A DNA stretch of 64,000 bases from Tieghemostelium lacteum (GCA_001606155.1 LODT01000031.1:620001-684000); one strand, 5' to 3'. Shown: positions 44,722 through 57,464, counted from the stretch's first letter. The notes: generated by a model from the letters alone, not told the origin. Numbers and translations: made by a program.

Positions 44722-46560
44722 TTACTTTAGTTTATTGTTAATATAATTTATAATCTCATTAGTTTGAGTATTGGTCTTTTGTTTGGATAATTGGGTAAGG
44801 AGAGATTCTTGGTTGGATGTAATTAGTGTATCTACATTTTCTTGATTAAAAGATTTGCAAACTAGTTGAGATACTTTATCTAATGACTGAGGATCAATAG
44901 ATTTAAAGTGATTTGATTGTACTATTATAACGAGTAATAGTTTAATAATTTCGAGTTTTTCAGATTCTATATCAAATCTGGAATAATTTAGGTAAAAGTT
45001 GGTAAAGAATTCTATATATTCTTTCAACACTGGAAATGAATGATGGTGTTGTAAATATACTTTGGAAACATATAAAACATCTTTAATGTTAATCAAAGAT
45101 GTATCTTGACTATAGAATCCATTGAGATAGTACAATGACATGATTCTAAATAACGATTGTAAAACATTTGGATTATTGGTTTCAGATAGTTCTCTTTTAA
45201 CTATAGCAACCAATCGTGGAATAAATACTTGGTGATCTATAAATTCACTCAATTGTGATACTATATCTCTAACTTTTTTAGTTATTACCTGATAGTTATC
45301 AATTTCTCTAACTGAGATGATTTCAATAATTGCATCTATGTAGGGTATTAATGTCTGTCTGAGTGTCATTAGAAGAGATTGGAGAAAGTCTATTTTAAAC
45401 TCTCTGATTTTCTCTTCAAATTCATTGACATGGAAATTCTTGTAATAGTACTTTAAAACTGATTGTGAATGATGGAATATCAAATACCTAGACTCAATAG
45501 TCAACCCAATGGAAAGAGTAGGTAGATTAGAGAGTACTGTGAATATATCTTGATTTATAGGGTCATATGGATTCAGAATCCTATTATCTGAAGTACCTTT
45601 AGAAATGATTTCTGAAATTTGATTTAGTGTCTTTGAAGCCTCCATTCTAACCTCTTGATAATCAGATCCTAATAGACCCAACAAAACCAACATTAAATGT
45701 TGATCTAGGTACTGTCTGGCAGATGGTTGGTATTGAATCCATTTAGCAATAGATTGACAGAGTCTAACTCTAAATACCTGTGAATTGTCATTGGCAAGTT
45801 GAATCATTAGTGGCTCTAAACTCTCTACAATTTTTACACTTCCAACTGCTACCAAACTTCCTAATGCCTCTAATGCCTCTGATCTCACTTTTTGATATTT
45901 ATGTGTGAGATTGTGTAATAGTGGTTGAACAAGTACTGAAGAATGATAGATAATCTTGCTGGGAATCTTTTCAGAGAGTTTCTGAATAGATAAACAAGCT
46001 TGTTCTCTTATATTTGCTGTGTTGTTTGTAGATTCCATCAAAGATAATCGTAAAGCAGCTGTAGTGGAATCAGCATATTTTTGAAGTATACCACCATCAG
46101 TCATTGATATAATCTTATTTAGAAGTTGTAATAACATGAATCTAACCTCATCGACATCCTCTTGGTTCATTCTGTTCTCTAATAGAGGTATAAGTTTATT
46201 CACCAGAATATCTCTGTTCTTATTATTCTCTTTAGGCAAAAATAAATTCTCTGACATTTCAATATAGATCTCCAATGATACCGTTCTACATTTTTCAACG
46301 GAATCCGAAATTATCAATAGATATGCATCAATATTATCAGGTTTCAGTAGAATCTCACTAACGGATTCTCTATTGGTACCACTACTATTTAGAATGGTCT
46401 GTTGAAGTCTCTCTATAGATTTTCTTTTTGAAAATGAAGAAGAACCAGGTTGAACTAATATTTTCAATTCATTTTCAATAGATATTGCCAATTCTCCACT
46501 TTCCATATTTATACACACAACTGAAAATCCCACAACCCGATGAACGTAATCTAAAAACAA
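44722..46560 (-). CDS. HEAT-repeat protein, HEATR2/DNAAF5-like
   Basis: One exon of 612 residues; an inner Met at 46506 (MESGELAIS) gives 594 and may be the true start because the leader is not conserved-looking. The protein is all helical HEAT repeats. The run LVQPLLHNLTHKYQKVRSEA followed by LEALGSLVAVG and a repeat with QVFRVRLCQSIAKWI resembles HEATR2/DNAAF5, which assembles axonemal dynein arms. Dictyostelids have no cilia, so either the assignment is too narrow or the protein kept another role. Other HEAT scaffolds are possible. Confidence 0.7.
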   Translation of the reverse strand: MFLDYVHRVVGFSVVCINMESGELAISIENELKILVQPGSSSFSKRKSIERLQQTILNSSGTNRESVSEILLKPDNIDAYLLIISDSVEKCRTVSLEIYIEMSENLFLPKENNKNRDILVNKLIPLLENRMNQEDVDEVRFMLLQLLNKIISMTDGGILQKYADSTTAALRLSLMESTNNTANIREQACLSIQKLSEKIPSKIIYHSSVLVQPLLHNLTHKYQKVRSEALEALGSLVAVGSVKIVESLEPLMIQLANDNSQVFRVRLCQSIAKWIQYQPSARQYLDQHLMLVLLGLLGSDYQEVRMEASKTLNQISEIISKGTSDNRILNPYDPINQDIFTVLSNLPTLSIGLTIESRYLIFHHSQSVLKYYYKNFHVNEFEEKIREFKIDFLQSLLMTLRQTLIPYIDAIIEIISVREIDNYQVITKKVRDIVSQLSEFIDHQVFIPRLVAIVKRELSETNNPNVLQSLFRIMSLYYLNGFYSQDTSLINIKDVLYVSKVYLQHHHSFPVLKEYIEFFTNFYLNYSRFDIESEKLEIIKLLLVIIVQSNHFKSIDPQSLDKVSQLVCKSFNQENVDTLITSNQESLLTQLSKQKTNTQTNEIINYINNKLK

Positions 46561-46790
46561 TTCTTAAATTTTAAAAACAAAATTTATTTTTTAAAACCCT
46601 TGGTATAAGAGATTATAACTGTCAGTTAGAGACATTATAATTATATTACCATTTCCTAACAATAAACATGAGAACAGTTAGTTAAAATTGTTGTACTAAA
46701 AAATGCTGATCTTATAAATTAAATTAGAACCCTCCTTCAATAGGTACTTTTTTTTAATAACATCAACATTATTAGTACCAATAGAGATAA

Positions 46791-48736
46791 ATGTCTTCAA
46801 CATTATCACCACCAGTTACAAAACATCAACATAAGCGAAAAACAACTAATGGTTCTTCGCCATCTTCTATTGCAATCCTAGTTACAGAACAATATGAAAA
46901 TGGTTCACCATTCCCTACCCATACCAATAAAAAATCAACAAATTTACATCCATCAGCTCTGTCTCAATCCCATTACAATAAAAACCCATCTAAAAAACTA
47001 GTAACTCCTTTATCAGTATTGGAAAAACATTCACCTCCTTCTCCACCGCAACCTAAATCCAATAAACAACCTCCTCTCTCACACTCAAAAGATCAACAAC
47101 CTCAACATTTACATAAAGAGGTTTCAGATCATCTAGCAATACCCCAACAACAACAACAACAACAAATATCCAATTCACCTAAAAAGTCTAGTAATAACTT
47201 AGGTTTTCTATCCATTTTTAAACATAAAAAAGTACTAGAATATATTCCTATAAAAACTCTACAAAATCTCATCAATTTATACTAATCTTTGAAAATGAAA
47301 TAGCCAAATATAATGAATTCACAGACACCTGAAAATATGTCAAAAAAGGAAATGAATGAAAAGATTGTAAAATCATTTATTGAAATTAAAAATCAAGTTG
47401 ATTCCATAAAATCTATGATTAGATATTGGAATGATTTAAGTATGAATAACCACAATAGTAATAGTAATGTACAAATAACACAACAAGATGATAATTGTGT
47501 TGATATAGATATTGAATCTATATTTACTGATTTATATGTGGTTTCTGATAGTTTTGGGAATAGAAGTAAACTATTGATGGAATCCATCCAAGAGCTACAA
47601 AGAGATCTTCAAAGTAACTCAACAAAAGCTAATCCTCAAAGACTGATTTTATGGAGATCTTGGGAGGATATCTATGAATCAGATTCAACATTTATGGAAG
47701 ATTTGATTATATCAGGAGCATTTGATATCTCCATTCGACTGATACTCCATCAGCCTATAACAGTAGAAGAGAAACCAGTTTTTTTAAAGTTACTTGGTGA
47801 TGCATTGTGTCCTGAGATTGACAAGAATATCATATGTTCCCTATTGAATATCATTAGTAACAACATTCAGATATTCTCAGATCGTACAGTATCGGTATTT
47901 ACTCAACTTCTTCAATCTTATATAAACTATCCAAGAGGTAGTTTGACACTGTCTCAAAAGTCTGTTAATACTCTATTTAGATCACAGAGTTTGTTTAATG
48001 AATTTTATAATACCACTAATCAATTGTCAGTAGAGAGAAAACGTGAATTGGATCTCAAGAGACAGACATACCAACTTGAAGAAACTCAGTCTAGATCTGA
48101 CCTATGTTCAACTGATCGCGAATTGAATACTGTTAAAAATGATATTATAGAGGCTAGTAACACTATAAAATCACTTAATGATCAACTAGCACAAATGCAA
48201 TCTAATTTGACAAAATTAGAGGAGACACAGTCTAGTCTAATGAAAATTCATCAAAATCAATTTTTACAACAACAAAAGAGATCACAAGAACTACAGTTGG
48301 AATATGACAATTATGAGAAGTTTGCAGATAACACTCTAATAGTCTTTGAGAAATTTCAACAGTTACGTCAGTGTCATCAACAATTTTTTGATTCTGAAGT
48401 TGAGAAACTTAAATTAAATATTAATAAACTATTTCAAGATAGTGTAAGTAATCTTTAATAACAGCTATAATACAATACAGATTTAATATACTCATTACCT
48501 ATCAATAGAGACATGCTTTAAATAATTATTTAAAATCATTTAATAAAAATAATAATAATTTAAACCAACAAATGAAACAACAACAAAAGATACCTGATAT
48601 GATTCTACAAAACAAAAGTATTGTAGATAAACTTATTGAAAATCTTAAAGATTTTAAAGAAACTGATGGTGTTGAATTACTTTTAGATAAATGTAAAGAA
48701 ATTGTAGCATTTCTAAAAATAAACTTTGATATCTAG
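46791..48736 (+). CDS. Unrecognised protein with Pro/Ser-rich N-terminus and coiled coil
   Basis: Three exons are proposed: 46791-47231, 47304-48443 and 48509-48736, total 602 residues. The second intron has a perfect GTAAGT donor. The first uses a weak GTACTA donor but its ATAG acceptor restores phase exactly, so I join a Ser/Pro/Gln-rich 147-residue leader to the rest. If it is not spliced, two genes result: 46791-47285 (164 residues) and one starting at 47313. The body has helical repeats (about 230-380) and a long coiled coil (about 390-520: LEETQSRSDL, QLAQMQSNLTKLEETQ). I do not recognise the family. Confidence 0.6.
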
Positions 48737-48751
48737 TGATATAGTGTATGT

Positions 48752-50912
48752 TTAGTTATCTTCTTCTTCTTCTTCTTCATAATCAATGTATTGGTCTAAC
48801 CAACCTTGAGCATTTTGTGCAATTTGAGGGTTGGTATTGGCATGGTCACCATTCCAAGGCATAAGAGATTGAATAAAGTTTACCAATGGGTTGGCAGCAT
48901 GTGGTACTGCATCTTGTAGTATAGGTTGATTGTGATTCTCCATGAATATCTGTTGAAGTTGTTGTTCTTGTAATTGTGCGTTTTGTTGTTGTTGGAGATT
49001 TTGGAGTTGTCTTCTTTGTTGTTGTTGTTGGTAGATTTGGTATCCACCACCTAGACCTCCTCTTCTCTGTTGTTGCTGTTGTTGATGTTGTTGGATATCA
49101 TGTGGATTCACTTGTTGAGGAGCAAGATTTTCGTAACCTTCTCTTCTCATCATTTCAATAAGATCTGGAGGGAATCTTTGAATGACATCAGAATACTCTG
49201 AAAGTACCAAATGATCAAATATCTCTGAATCTATGGTAGAGTATTCTTTCTTTACTGGTACTTGATATTTATCAACAACATCTGGTTGATCTTTTACAAG
49301 TTTAAGTACATTCAAAGTAGTATCTTTAATCCACTCAATAATAGCAGGTTGGTTCCAAAGTGTATGATTTCTCTCAACAAACAATGTAACCAAGTGTTCA
49401 ACACCTGACATTGATGCAGAGGTACTAAAGAATTGATCATCAACTAAGTTTCTAGACTTTCCATTCTCTAAAACTACCAAACTGGTCTTTAATTTATCAA
49501 TGAGAGGTTTCAACATGGTAGGGAACGATATCAAAGCCTTTTGAAGTAGTTCGCTGGATTTCTTGTGAGAGTTATCTCCATTCTCAACCTCCACTTGATA
49601 TTGAGCAAGTGAGACTGAGTAACAAAAGTTTGGAAGCAAGTCCAAAGGTTGAGAGGTACCTGGTGTTATACAACCTACCTTTTCGTAAAGGTCTAATAGG
49701 AATCTATATTGTCTCGATTGAATGGCATAGAAATCTATAATTAATCTGACAAATAGAGGATCCTTGTGATCAAACAACAGTAACAGTTTGCAAAACTCCA
49801 ATGCAGTTAGAGGACAACCTCTTCTACCGAGAATCTGAATATATCTAAATATACTGAGAAAACATGACTTGTTCTCATCATGACGATACTCAAATCTCGA
49901 TTGATGAAACTGTAAAGGATTGAATAAATGATGCCAAGCAACTTCAAATGCAAATACAGACCTTTCTACAAATTCACCAGCATTTTGAAAATCAGCAGTT
50001 TGCAAACATACCTGGCTCAATTGAAGAAGAGAGTCAATATGGTATGGATTAATACGCAATAATGCTGCTATTGACATGGGATTATGTGATTTCAAAAGTT
50101 CATAAAACTCTTCTTGAAGATCTCTATAAGTTTGTCCCCATCTCATCTTAAAGTACTGAATACCTGATTGTTGCTGTTGTTGTTGTTGTTGTTCACCACC
50201 TGTTGTTGTAGTTGTATTTGTAGTTTGACTCTTATCCAACTCCATAACCATAGAACTCATTATAAATGGCCAATCATGTTTAGGAGTTACAAAAATATAA
50301 TTCTTTTTTTTGAAATTTGGGTGATTATGTACATTTATCGGTTTCTTTTTAGCATCTACTGATTTAATTTCAGACTATATCAATATTAATATCAACATTA
50401 TTCTACCAATTTAATCTCATTAGAATACTCACTAATTTACATCCTAAAAGCTTCTTTAATTCATTATCTGGATTGAAATTTGCAGAATTGATCTTAAATA
50501 GATTCTGAAAATCTAATGTCTTTTTATCAATTACAACATTATTTTGATCCAAAGATGCAGTACTTGTGATATTCTTTACCAATTCATCTATTTCCTTATT
50601 ACTATTCTTTTTATTACTATTTTTATTCTTCTTTTTTGTGGAAGCAGCTGTAGTAGTTGTATTCTTTTTACTATTCTTATTTTTCTTTTTGTTATTTGTT
50701 GTATTAGTTTTAGTCTCTTTATTTGTATTCTCTACTACTTCTTCTTCTTCGTCTTCTTCATACACATCTACATCATCTTCATCCAAATTCAACATTGAAA
50801 ATGTAGATTTTGTGGTATTTAAAGATTCATCTTCACTGCTACTGTAAATACTATCGTCCTCTAATTCCTGTACTTTTAACCCTGATTTTTTTCTGAGTGC
50901 TCTAGATGACAT
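48752..50912 (-). CDS. TCF25/Rqc1-like protein
   Basis: Two exons, 50433-50912 and 48752-50374, give 700 residues; the GTGAGT donor and ATAG acceptor join TCF25-like NPDNELKKLLG to FVTPKHDWPFIMSS. The N-terminus MSSRALRKKSG, the acidic then Lys/Asn-rich linker, and the helical repeat domain (INPYHIDSLLQLSQV, LGRRGCPLTALEFCKLLL, SRQYRFLLDLY) all match the family. TCF25 and yeast Rqc1 belong to the ribosome quality control complex that marks stalled nascent chains for degradation. The C-terminus has Gln-rich runs and an acidic end. Confidence 0.9.
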
Positions 50913-51552
50913 TTTTAATGAAATAAAATGAAAAAATTCAGTTTATTTCTTTTTATACAGAAACTAGAGAAAATTAAAAGAAATCAAAATTATGATAATA
51001 TCAAATGATTAAACTCAATAAAGAAATAATTAAAAGAATTTATATTCTTTGTAAAAATTTGAAATGGTGAATAAATCTCTTTATTTCAACTGTGTGAAAG
51101 GTTGTTCTATGGTTATTGGTAATTATATATTTGTGATTATATGTATCTAACTATTGTTTCTTGTTTATATATTACAATTGAATGGTGGTTGTTAAAACAT
51201 GTTTTATAAATGGTGAGAGGAAAAAGTGAAGAGATTATTTTAAAAATATAGAGTAGTAGTTTGTGGAAGTTGAAAAATGGTGAATCTTAATAATACTATT
51301 ATTAGGTAGATAGGAGGTGGTGGTATATAATATCAGTTGATGTAGGAATAAATGATATTCTACTTTGGTTAAGTGTGGTGGAAAAAAAGAAAAATGTAAA
51401 GTTGGGAAGAGGAGGGAATTTCGCTATTTTGTACTCTGAGATGATTATTATCAAAGAATGTTTGTAATTTGTTGTTATGTACTATGTATATAAATAAAAT
51501 ATAAAATAATTATTATAAATTGGAACAGGGTGGGAGGTAGTCTTAAAAATAT
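50913..51552. other. Intergenic, nothing recognised
   Basis: AT-rich, with scattered GT-rich pieces such as GTTAAGTGTGGTGG near 51370. No open frame on either strand looks coding. Confidence 0.5.
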
Positions 51553-52545
51553 TTAAATTGTTCTTCTACAAAGTGGACATGTATTATTAGTTTGGAACCA
51601 TTTAATAATATCCTTTTCACAGTATAAATGTGAACATGGTAATGAAATTAAAACTTCACCTTCTTTAAATTGTTCAAAGCAAATCTATGTGGTGCATGTG
51701 TGGAGTAGTGTGGGTTATAGATTAGTATAAATCAGGAAAAAAATGTATTGTATTTGAATACATACACCACATGAATCAGATTTTTCGGATAGTGAAGAGG
51801 TTGAAGCAGATAGAGATGGGGATTTAAATACAATTCTTTTTAGTTTATCAAGTTCTCTTTGTGGTACACCTCTTGGCACATTATTTCTGTCTAATTCCAA
51901 CAGAGATTCGTATGTGGTGCCTATGTGATCGTCATTAAGGTCATCATCATCGTCATCATTACCAGAAGGGTGTAAAGTATTTAAAAGTAATTGGTGTTGT
52001 TGTTGTAAAATTTGTTGTTGTAAAGGTGGGTGATGTATATGGTGATGGTAATGGTGATGATGTACAACATGTTGATGATGTAACTGTAAATGTAATTGTA
52101 TAAGTTGTTGTTGTTGGTTCTGTTGCTGGTTTATATGTTGTAAATGTTGTTGTTGGTGATGAAGTGGATTAATTAAATTATGTTGTTGTTGTTGTTGCTG
52201 TTGCTGTTGTTGTTGTTGTTGTTGCTGTTGTTGTTGTTGTTGCTGTTGTTGGTGATAAAACTGGTGATGATGGTGATGGTGGTGTAGACTATTCTGTTGT
52301 TGTTGTTGTTGTTGTTGTTGTTGGAGTTGATGTTGAGGGTACTGTTGCCTCATTTGCAAGTTTCGTAAGTTTGCTTGATTTTCCATTTCAGCAATTTGTT
52401 GGTGCAAGAGGATGTTCTCCAATTGCAATTGTTGAACCTGTTGTGTGTGAAGTGCTTGGTGATCCAACAATCTATGTTGTTGTTGATGTTGTTGTAGTTG
52501 CTGCTGATGATGGAAATTGTGTTGTTGTTGTTGTTGGTTTGACAT
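51553..52545 (-). CDS. RING-H2 finger protein with polyglutamine/histidine N-terminus
   Basis: Exon 1 is 51766-52545 and exon 2 is 51553-51684, giving 303 residues. The GTATGT donor splits the RING after its first Cys (DSCG), and exon 2 continues ICFEQFKEGEVLISLPCSHL then YCEKDIIKWFQTNNTCPLC. The zinc ligands are C-x2-C, C-x-H, x2-C and C-x2-C, at about 256-300. The first 190 residues are Gln/His runs coded by CAA, CAG and CAT repeats. RING-H2 proteins of this kind are E3 ubiquitin ligases; the target is unknown. Confidence 0.88.
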
Positions 52546-53442
52546 GTTGTTAAAATCTTCACCTTCTTTTTACTAGGTACCTCTAATTACTATTACTACC
52601 TCTATCTATCAGTTCTATAATCACTAGTTTGAAATAATTAAATGTAATCAAAAACACACACAAAAGTAGTAATAGTAACCTTTAAATGAACACACAATTT
52701 AAAAAATATATATATATTTTTAAAATAATAATGATTTATAATACACTTTTTTTATCTAGTTTTATTGCTAAACAATAAAATAAAAAAAGGAAAAAAACAA
52801 AATGAGAGCACACTAATTAATATAATTAAAAAAAAAATTATGTGAAAAAGAGTTATTAAGTTTAAACTTTTTATAATAAACCTCTTTTTTAAAAACAATT
52901 ATACATTTTATAAAATTATAGATATAAATATTTAAATATATAGATGTAATAATTAAATTATAACAGCAGATAAGTAAATATCTGTTTTTTTTTTGTGCGA
53001 TTTGTTGGTAATAAAAAAAAAATATTCTTATTTTTTTTATAAATTTGTATGATATTTAGAGATGATGTTGTGATTTACTCCTATAGTTGGATAAATTAAA
53101 AGTATTTATCAAGGTGTCAAATCAAGATAAAATCAACACTTGTTATGATAATAACCTTCATGTTAGAAATGCATATGATATTTCATCAAGATAAACACAG
53201 TCTGGATTTGAATGTCCTTCAAACCAAACTGAATTAATTAATTAAGACCCTTCATTCGAAGCTATTTTTGGGATTTTTGATTCAAACCGCATAAAAAACA
53301 GTTTTTAATGGGTTTATTGATTAATTAATGAAAACAACGATGGGGAGAGGGGTTTTTATTTAGATTTTTTGAATTTTCAGTTTTCAAACAGACATTTACA
53401 GAGGGGGCAAAAGGCAGGAGGTTTTTGATGACAGGTAGGGTT
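52546..53442. other. Intergenic, nothing recognised
   Basis: Nearly 900 bases without a gene between the RING gene start and the end of the VIT/VWA gene. AT-rich, with TTAATTAATTAA pieces near 53230 and 53315. A GATGATG near 53062 and CTGA near 53227 recall box C/D RNA motifs, but no terminal stem supports that. Confidence 0.5.
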
Positions 53443-56052
53443 CTAAAGACTCTGTGTAGCTTCCTGAATAAATTTATCATAAGAATCTATTAATGAGAGT
53501 TTAGAGAGTTGTTGTCTAATAAATTTGGTGGCTTTTTGAGCAATTAGTGACCAAAGATCTTTTTCATTGGAATACTGTTTCATCAGTGTTGCTAAAATGA
53601 TCAATGTAGTCCAGATATCTAAATTACTATTTAGTTCAACTGGTGACTCTTTTGTGATTTTAATTGGTGAGGATGAATGTGACCATGATCCATTTGCATT
53701 CTGTGAATCGATAATTGACATTAATGATCCTGTGATGGCTTTAGATGACAGTGGTGTAGGTTTAGGTGTAGGTACAGTTGAAGTTATAGTAGATGTAGCT
53801 GTGGTAGTTGGAGAAAGTGTGGGTGAACTACTTCTATATCTATTGGAACTGTATAAATCTTCATCATCATCATAAGAGTCCATACAATCATCTATATCCC
53901 TATCTTTTTGTACAACTGATTTTGATTTTAATGATGTATTTGTTGATTTTTTGAATTTAGTAGATGAAGATGATGTTGATACACTACTACCTGAAAAAAA
54001 GTTTTTGACAGAATTTATAATACCAACACTTGGTTTTGGTTGAGAGCTGTATTGTGAAGATGAAGAAAGTTCAGCATGACTTTCTAAACTATCTAGTAGC
54101 ATACCTTGTTGGTACACGGATTTGTTAATTTGGTTTGCAATATGAGAGGTCCTTTGCAATTGTTCTGATAGGAAGTCTAATTGGTCCTCATCAGAAGGTA
54201 CATCAACAGTGTTGACAGATACAGGTTTCATTGTCTCAGTTGTAACAGAATTTGATTCTTTAGTTATTAGCAAAGAAGTGTATTTTGATAGAATGTTATA
54301 CTGTTTACTTAACTGAATGACTTGGTCTTGGTTTTGAGTGGTTTTAGATCTCTTTTCTTGATCTAAAAGATCATTAATCATCATTAATCCAACAAGTTTA
54401 TGAGTGTTTTGTGATTGTTTGTTGGCATTTGATCTATTGATAGTGATTGGGAATTCAAGTGTATCACCTTTAGGTCCATCAGCTAAAATGGTTAATTGAA
54501 TTTCTTGTTGGAGATTTGGTGAATTCTTGAGATCAACCATGGAATATAGCATCATTCTCTCTTGACTATATACAGGTCTGATCATAGTTGGAGCTTGTTT
54601 AGCTGATATACCTTCAGGCCATTGAAGTCTGATATTTGAAATCATAGGTTCCATTGATTTCTTCAAAAGCTTAAGAACTTGTTTCTCCATATTCTTCATA
54701 TCAGTTATGAGTTCATATTGACCTCTAGAAGCTGCTGAAATTCCAGTTACCAAACCAACATCAACACCAGATCCAATTCCAAAAGTAAATATTCTCACAT
54801 GAGATTCTTGTCTGACATAACTTATAAATGTCTTTTTCTCATCAATCTCACCATCAGTAAGAATGAAAACCTGTCTTGGGTACTGAGGATCATAAGGAGA
54901 GTTGAAAATGTCTTTAATAGGAGGTAAAAGTTCAGTTCCACCCAAATCAGCTTTAGTCTGAGAAATCAATGAAATTGCTTCTTTCAAAGATTCATTATTA
55001 TACAACTGAGATTCGTTATAAAGTTTCTTGAATGATGATCCAAATCTGTAGATATTGAATTTTGAGTTCTCTGGAATACTTTTCATCAACAAGTTCAATG
55101 TTGATTTTGCAGATTCAATAGATGAGCCACTCATAGAACCTGAACAATCTACAACAAATATAAATTCAGATTTCTGGTTGATATCCCATTCTTCAATATT
55201 CGAAAACTCAGGATAGTAACTAATACCCAATGCCAATGTCTGATCTTTTTCATTCTCTTCTACATTGACTTCCATCTTATGACTGGTCTTTGGTTGAATT
55301 ACAATAACAAAATCTTGTTGATTTCCTAAATATCCAAATTGTGGATTTTCAAATTTTACAACTGATCTATTGTCATCTGTCTTCTCAACTTGTACTGCAA
55401 TTTCCTTGAATAGTGATGTTATACTTGTAATACCAACAGTCAAATTCACATTTAAAATTATAGATAAATTAAATGCATATGTTGGAAATGCCAAATGTGG
55501 AATAAAGTAATGAATAGTATCTAAATGTGAATGTGTTTCACCAATGATACTAAATGTTATAGTAATTGGTGTTTTAGGTTCAATATTACCTAAAGATAAT
55601 TTAAATACACCATTATCTTCACGTGATATCATGAAACCTTGACCACCACTTGCAATTCTATTTTATATAAAAACAGTATTAATATAATCTTTAATTCATG
55701 AATATGGTGTATATAATGATAAAAGTACATACGAATCATCATATTTCTCTTGTGCTTTTTGTTTTTCTTTAATTTTTGCATTGAATGTTTCATTTTTGTA
55801 AATTACAACTAAATCTGTGATTGTTGATGTGAATGGTAATGGTAGTTCATAGATTGCTTCAATTGGTGATGTACTATCATTAACATATTCTTGAGTATAT
55901 TTTGATTGTAATGTTGAGTCTCTAATATCACTAACTACACTGAACTTGGATAATTTAAAATTTGTTGATTTCATACCATATCTCAAATCCCCTCCTAAAT
56001 TATCATAGTAATTGTAATAAGGGTATTGATGGTGTTGTTGTTGTCTAGACAT
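53443..56052 (-). CDS. VIT and von Willebrand factor A domain protein
   Basis: Two exons, 55733-56052 and 53443-55657, give 844 residues; the GTATGT donor and ATAG acceptor rebuild KYDDSIASGGQGF inside the VIT domain. VIT spans about 20-150. The VWA domain (about 270-450) has an intact metal-binding site DCSGSMSGSS (about 277) and a downstream ILTDGE. A Ser/Thr-rich linker and a helical C-terminus with NGSWSHSS follow, as in inter-alpha-trypsin-inhibitor heavy-chain-like proteins and PARP4. No signal peptide is seen, so it is probably cytosolic. Several fragments of this gene lie further right at 57.5, 60.0 and 62.8-63.5 kb. Confidence 0.9.
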
Positions 56053-56243
56053 TTTCTAATGATTAAATTTTACAAAATAAACCCTTTAGAGATATAAATA
56101 TTGTTCAAATTCTAAAAATTTAATTCATAGAATCAAGATATTTTGAAAATAATTAAATTTTAGAGAAACCCAACAAATTTGAAAAATCAAAATAACAATT
56201 TTATTTCTTGAATAACCAATTTTAAGTTTTATATAATATAATG

Positions 56244-57106
56244 TTAATTTAACACACAAAATGGGAAGAGTTTACATTTGGAATTATATGATATACGTAA
56301 TTCACATTTTTCATTACTACCACACTCAAGGTCAGCACATGTCTTACAAGTACTTCGGAATTCACATTTATTAGCAGTAGCATTACAATCTAGTCCATAG
56401 GTACAAGGGTACTTTGCACAACCTGCGTTGATATCAGTTGTACCATGTGGAACACAGAGAGAATCAATACAGGTATTGTGTGCTGGACATATACAAGGGA
56501 ATACATTGATATGTGGAGCTGTTGCATTAACTGATATGGTTTCATCAAGGTATCCAGGGAATTTAAAAATACTATATCTTTTACTCCATCACCATTTACA
56601 TCACAAATTACCTTTCCAATACCTAAAGAAAAAAATAGATCTCCAATAATTTGAAAACAATTAATCCCATCAAATGAATCAATTATAGATTTAAATGGAC
56701 TTTTACTACCATAAATTACAAACACAGTTCCTAAATAAGACTGAGAATTTGTAACTATTAAATCATCAATTCCATATCCATTAACATCACCACAATCTGG
56801 GAATCTCTCAGCTTGAAACATCACCAAATAGTACAACATAACCATCACCATTATAAATTATATCCTAAGTAGCAAAGATTTAAAATTAATCCAAAATATT
56901 CTATTATAATCTTTTAATAATTCATTTAATACCTTTTTACCATCACCATTGATATCACAAGTTCCAACTGAATAAATTAATGGGAGGGTACTAAGAAATG
57001 TACCACCTTTAATTGAATAACTATTGGTATTATTTAAGATTGCTTTTGAATCTGGAAATGCATAATTCCAACCAAAACATATTATTAAAATTAATTTTAT
57101 ATTCAT
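56244..57106 (-). pseudogene. Broken copy of the FG-GAP-repeat secreted protein gene
   Basis: The first exon (MNIKLILIICFGWNYAFPDS, intron at about 56924) and start of the second are close to the intact gene at 57804-59881. Two internal deletions are clear by comparison: one after GDVS, losing about 80 bases and changing frame, and a large one joining VNGDGVKDIVF to the Cys-rich C-terminus, losing about 1.1 kb. The C-terminal part keeps the family's Cys pattern down to the stop. The gene is not functional as an FG-GAP protein. Confidence 0.8.
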
Positions 57107-57172
57107 TATAATTTTATATTCAATAAATAAATATATTTTAATTTATTTGTAAAATCTTTTACCACAACCCTT
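57106..57172. repeat. Left arm of a perfect 67-bp inverted repeat
   Basis: Reverse complement of 57723-57789 with no mismatch over 67 bases. It is the immediate upstream region of the broken FG-GAP copy; the other arm is that of the intact copy. Confidence 0.9.
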
Positions 57173-57197
57173 AATTTCAATTTTTTGTAATTTCTAG

Positions 57198-57359
57198 CAA
57201 AATGGTAGAGCATTGTTAACTGCTAAATTGCAAGGTAAAGTCTTACCAGGTACAGCAACTCAAATAACCCAAAAATATCAACAACACCACCAAATGCAAC
57301 CACCACAACAGTATTTCCCCCAAAATTTTCAAAAAAATAAATTCATCCACATCACTTAA
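57198..57359 (+). pseudogene. Orphan 3' exon of an unrelated gene
   Basis: A TTTCTAG acceptor is followed by an open frame of 53 codons ending in TAA. It reads QNGRALLTAKLQGKVLPGTA, then Gln/Pro-rich sequence and FQKNKFIHIT. No start codon or upstream exon exists here: to the left lie the inverted-repeat arm and the broken FG-GAP gene. It looks like the last exon of a gene carried in by rearrangement. I do not recognise the parent. Confidence 0.45.
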
Positions 57360-57464
57360 AAAACAAATTTTTTTGTGTATGAATTCATGAATTGATTCGT
57401 ATTCACCAAATCGAATACACTTTTAAATTTATTATCCAAATCAGGTCTGAATCGGAGCTTTATA

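Noticed and set aside
52180-52330. Long GTT/CTG repeat
   Set aside because: It is the polyglutamine coding part of the RING protein, not a CRISPR or satellite array.
53059-53232. Possible box C/D small nucleolar RNA
   Set aside because: The C-box-like word is one base off, the spacing is too long and no terminal stem is present.
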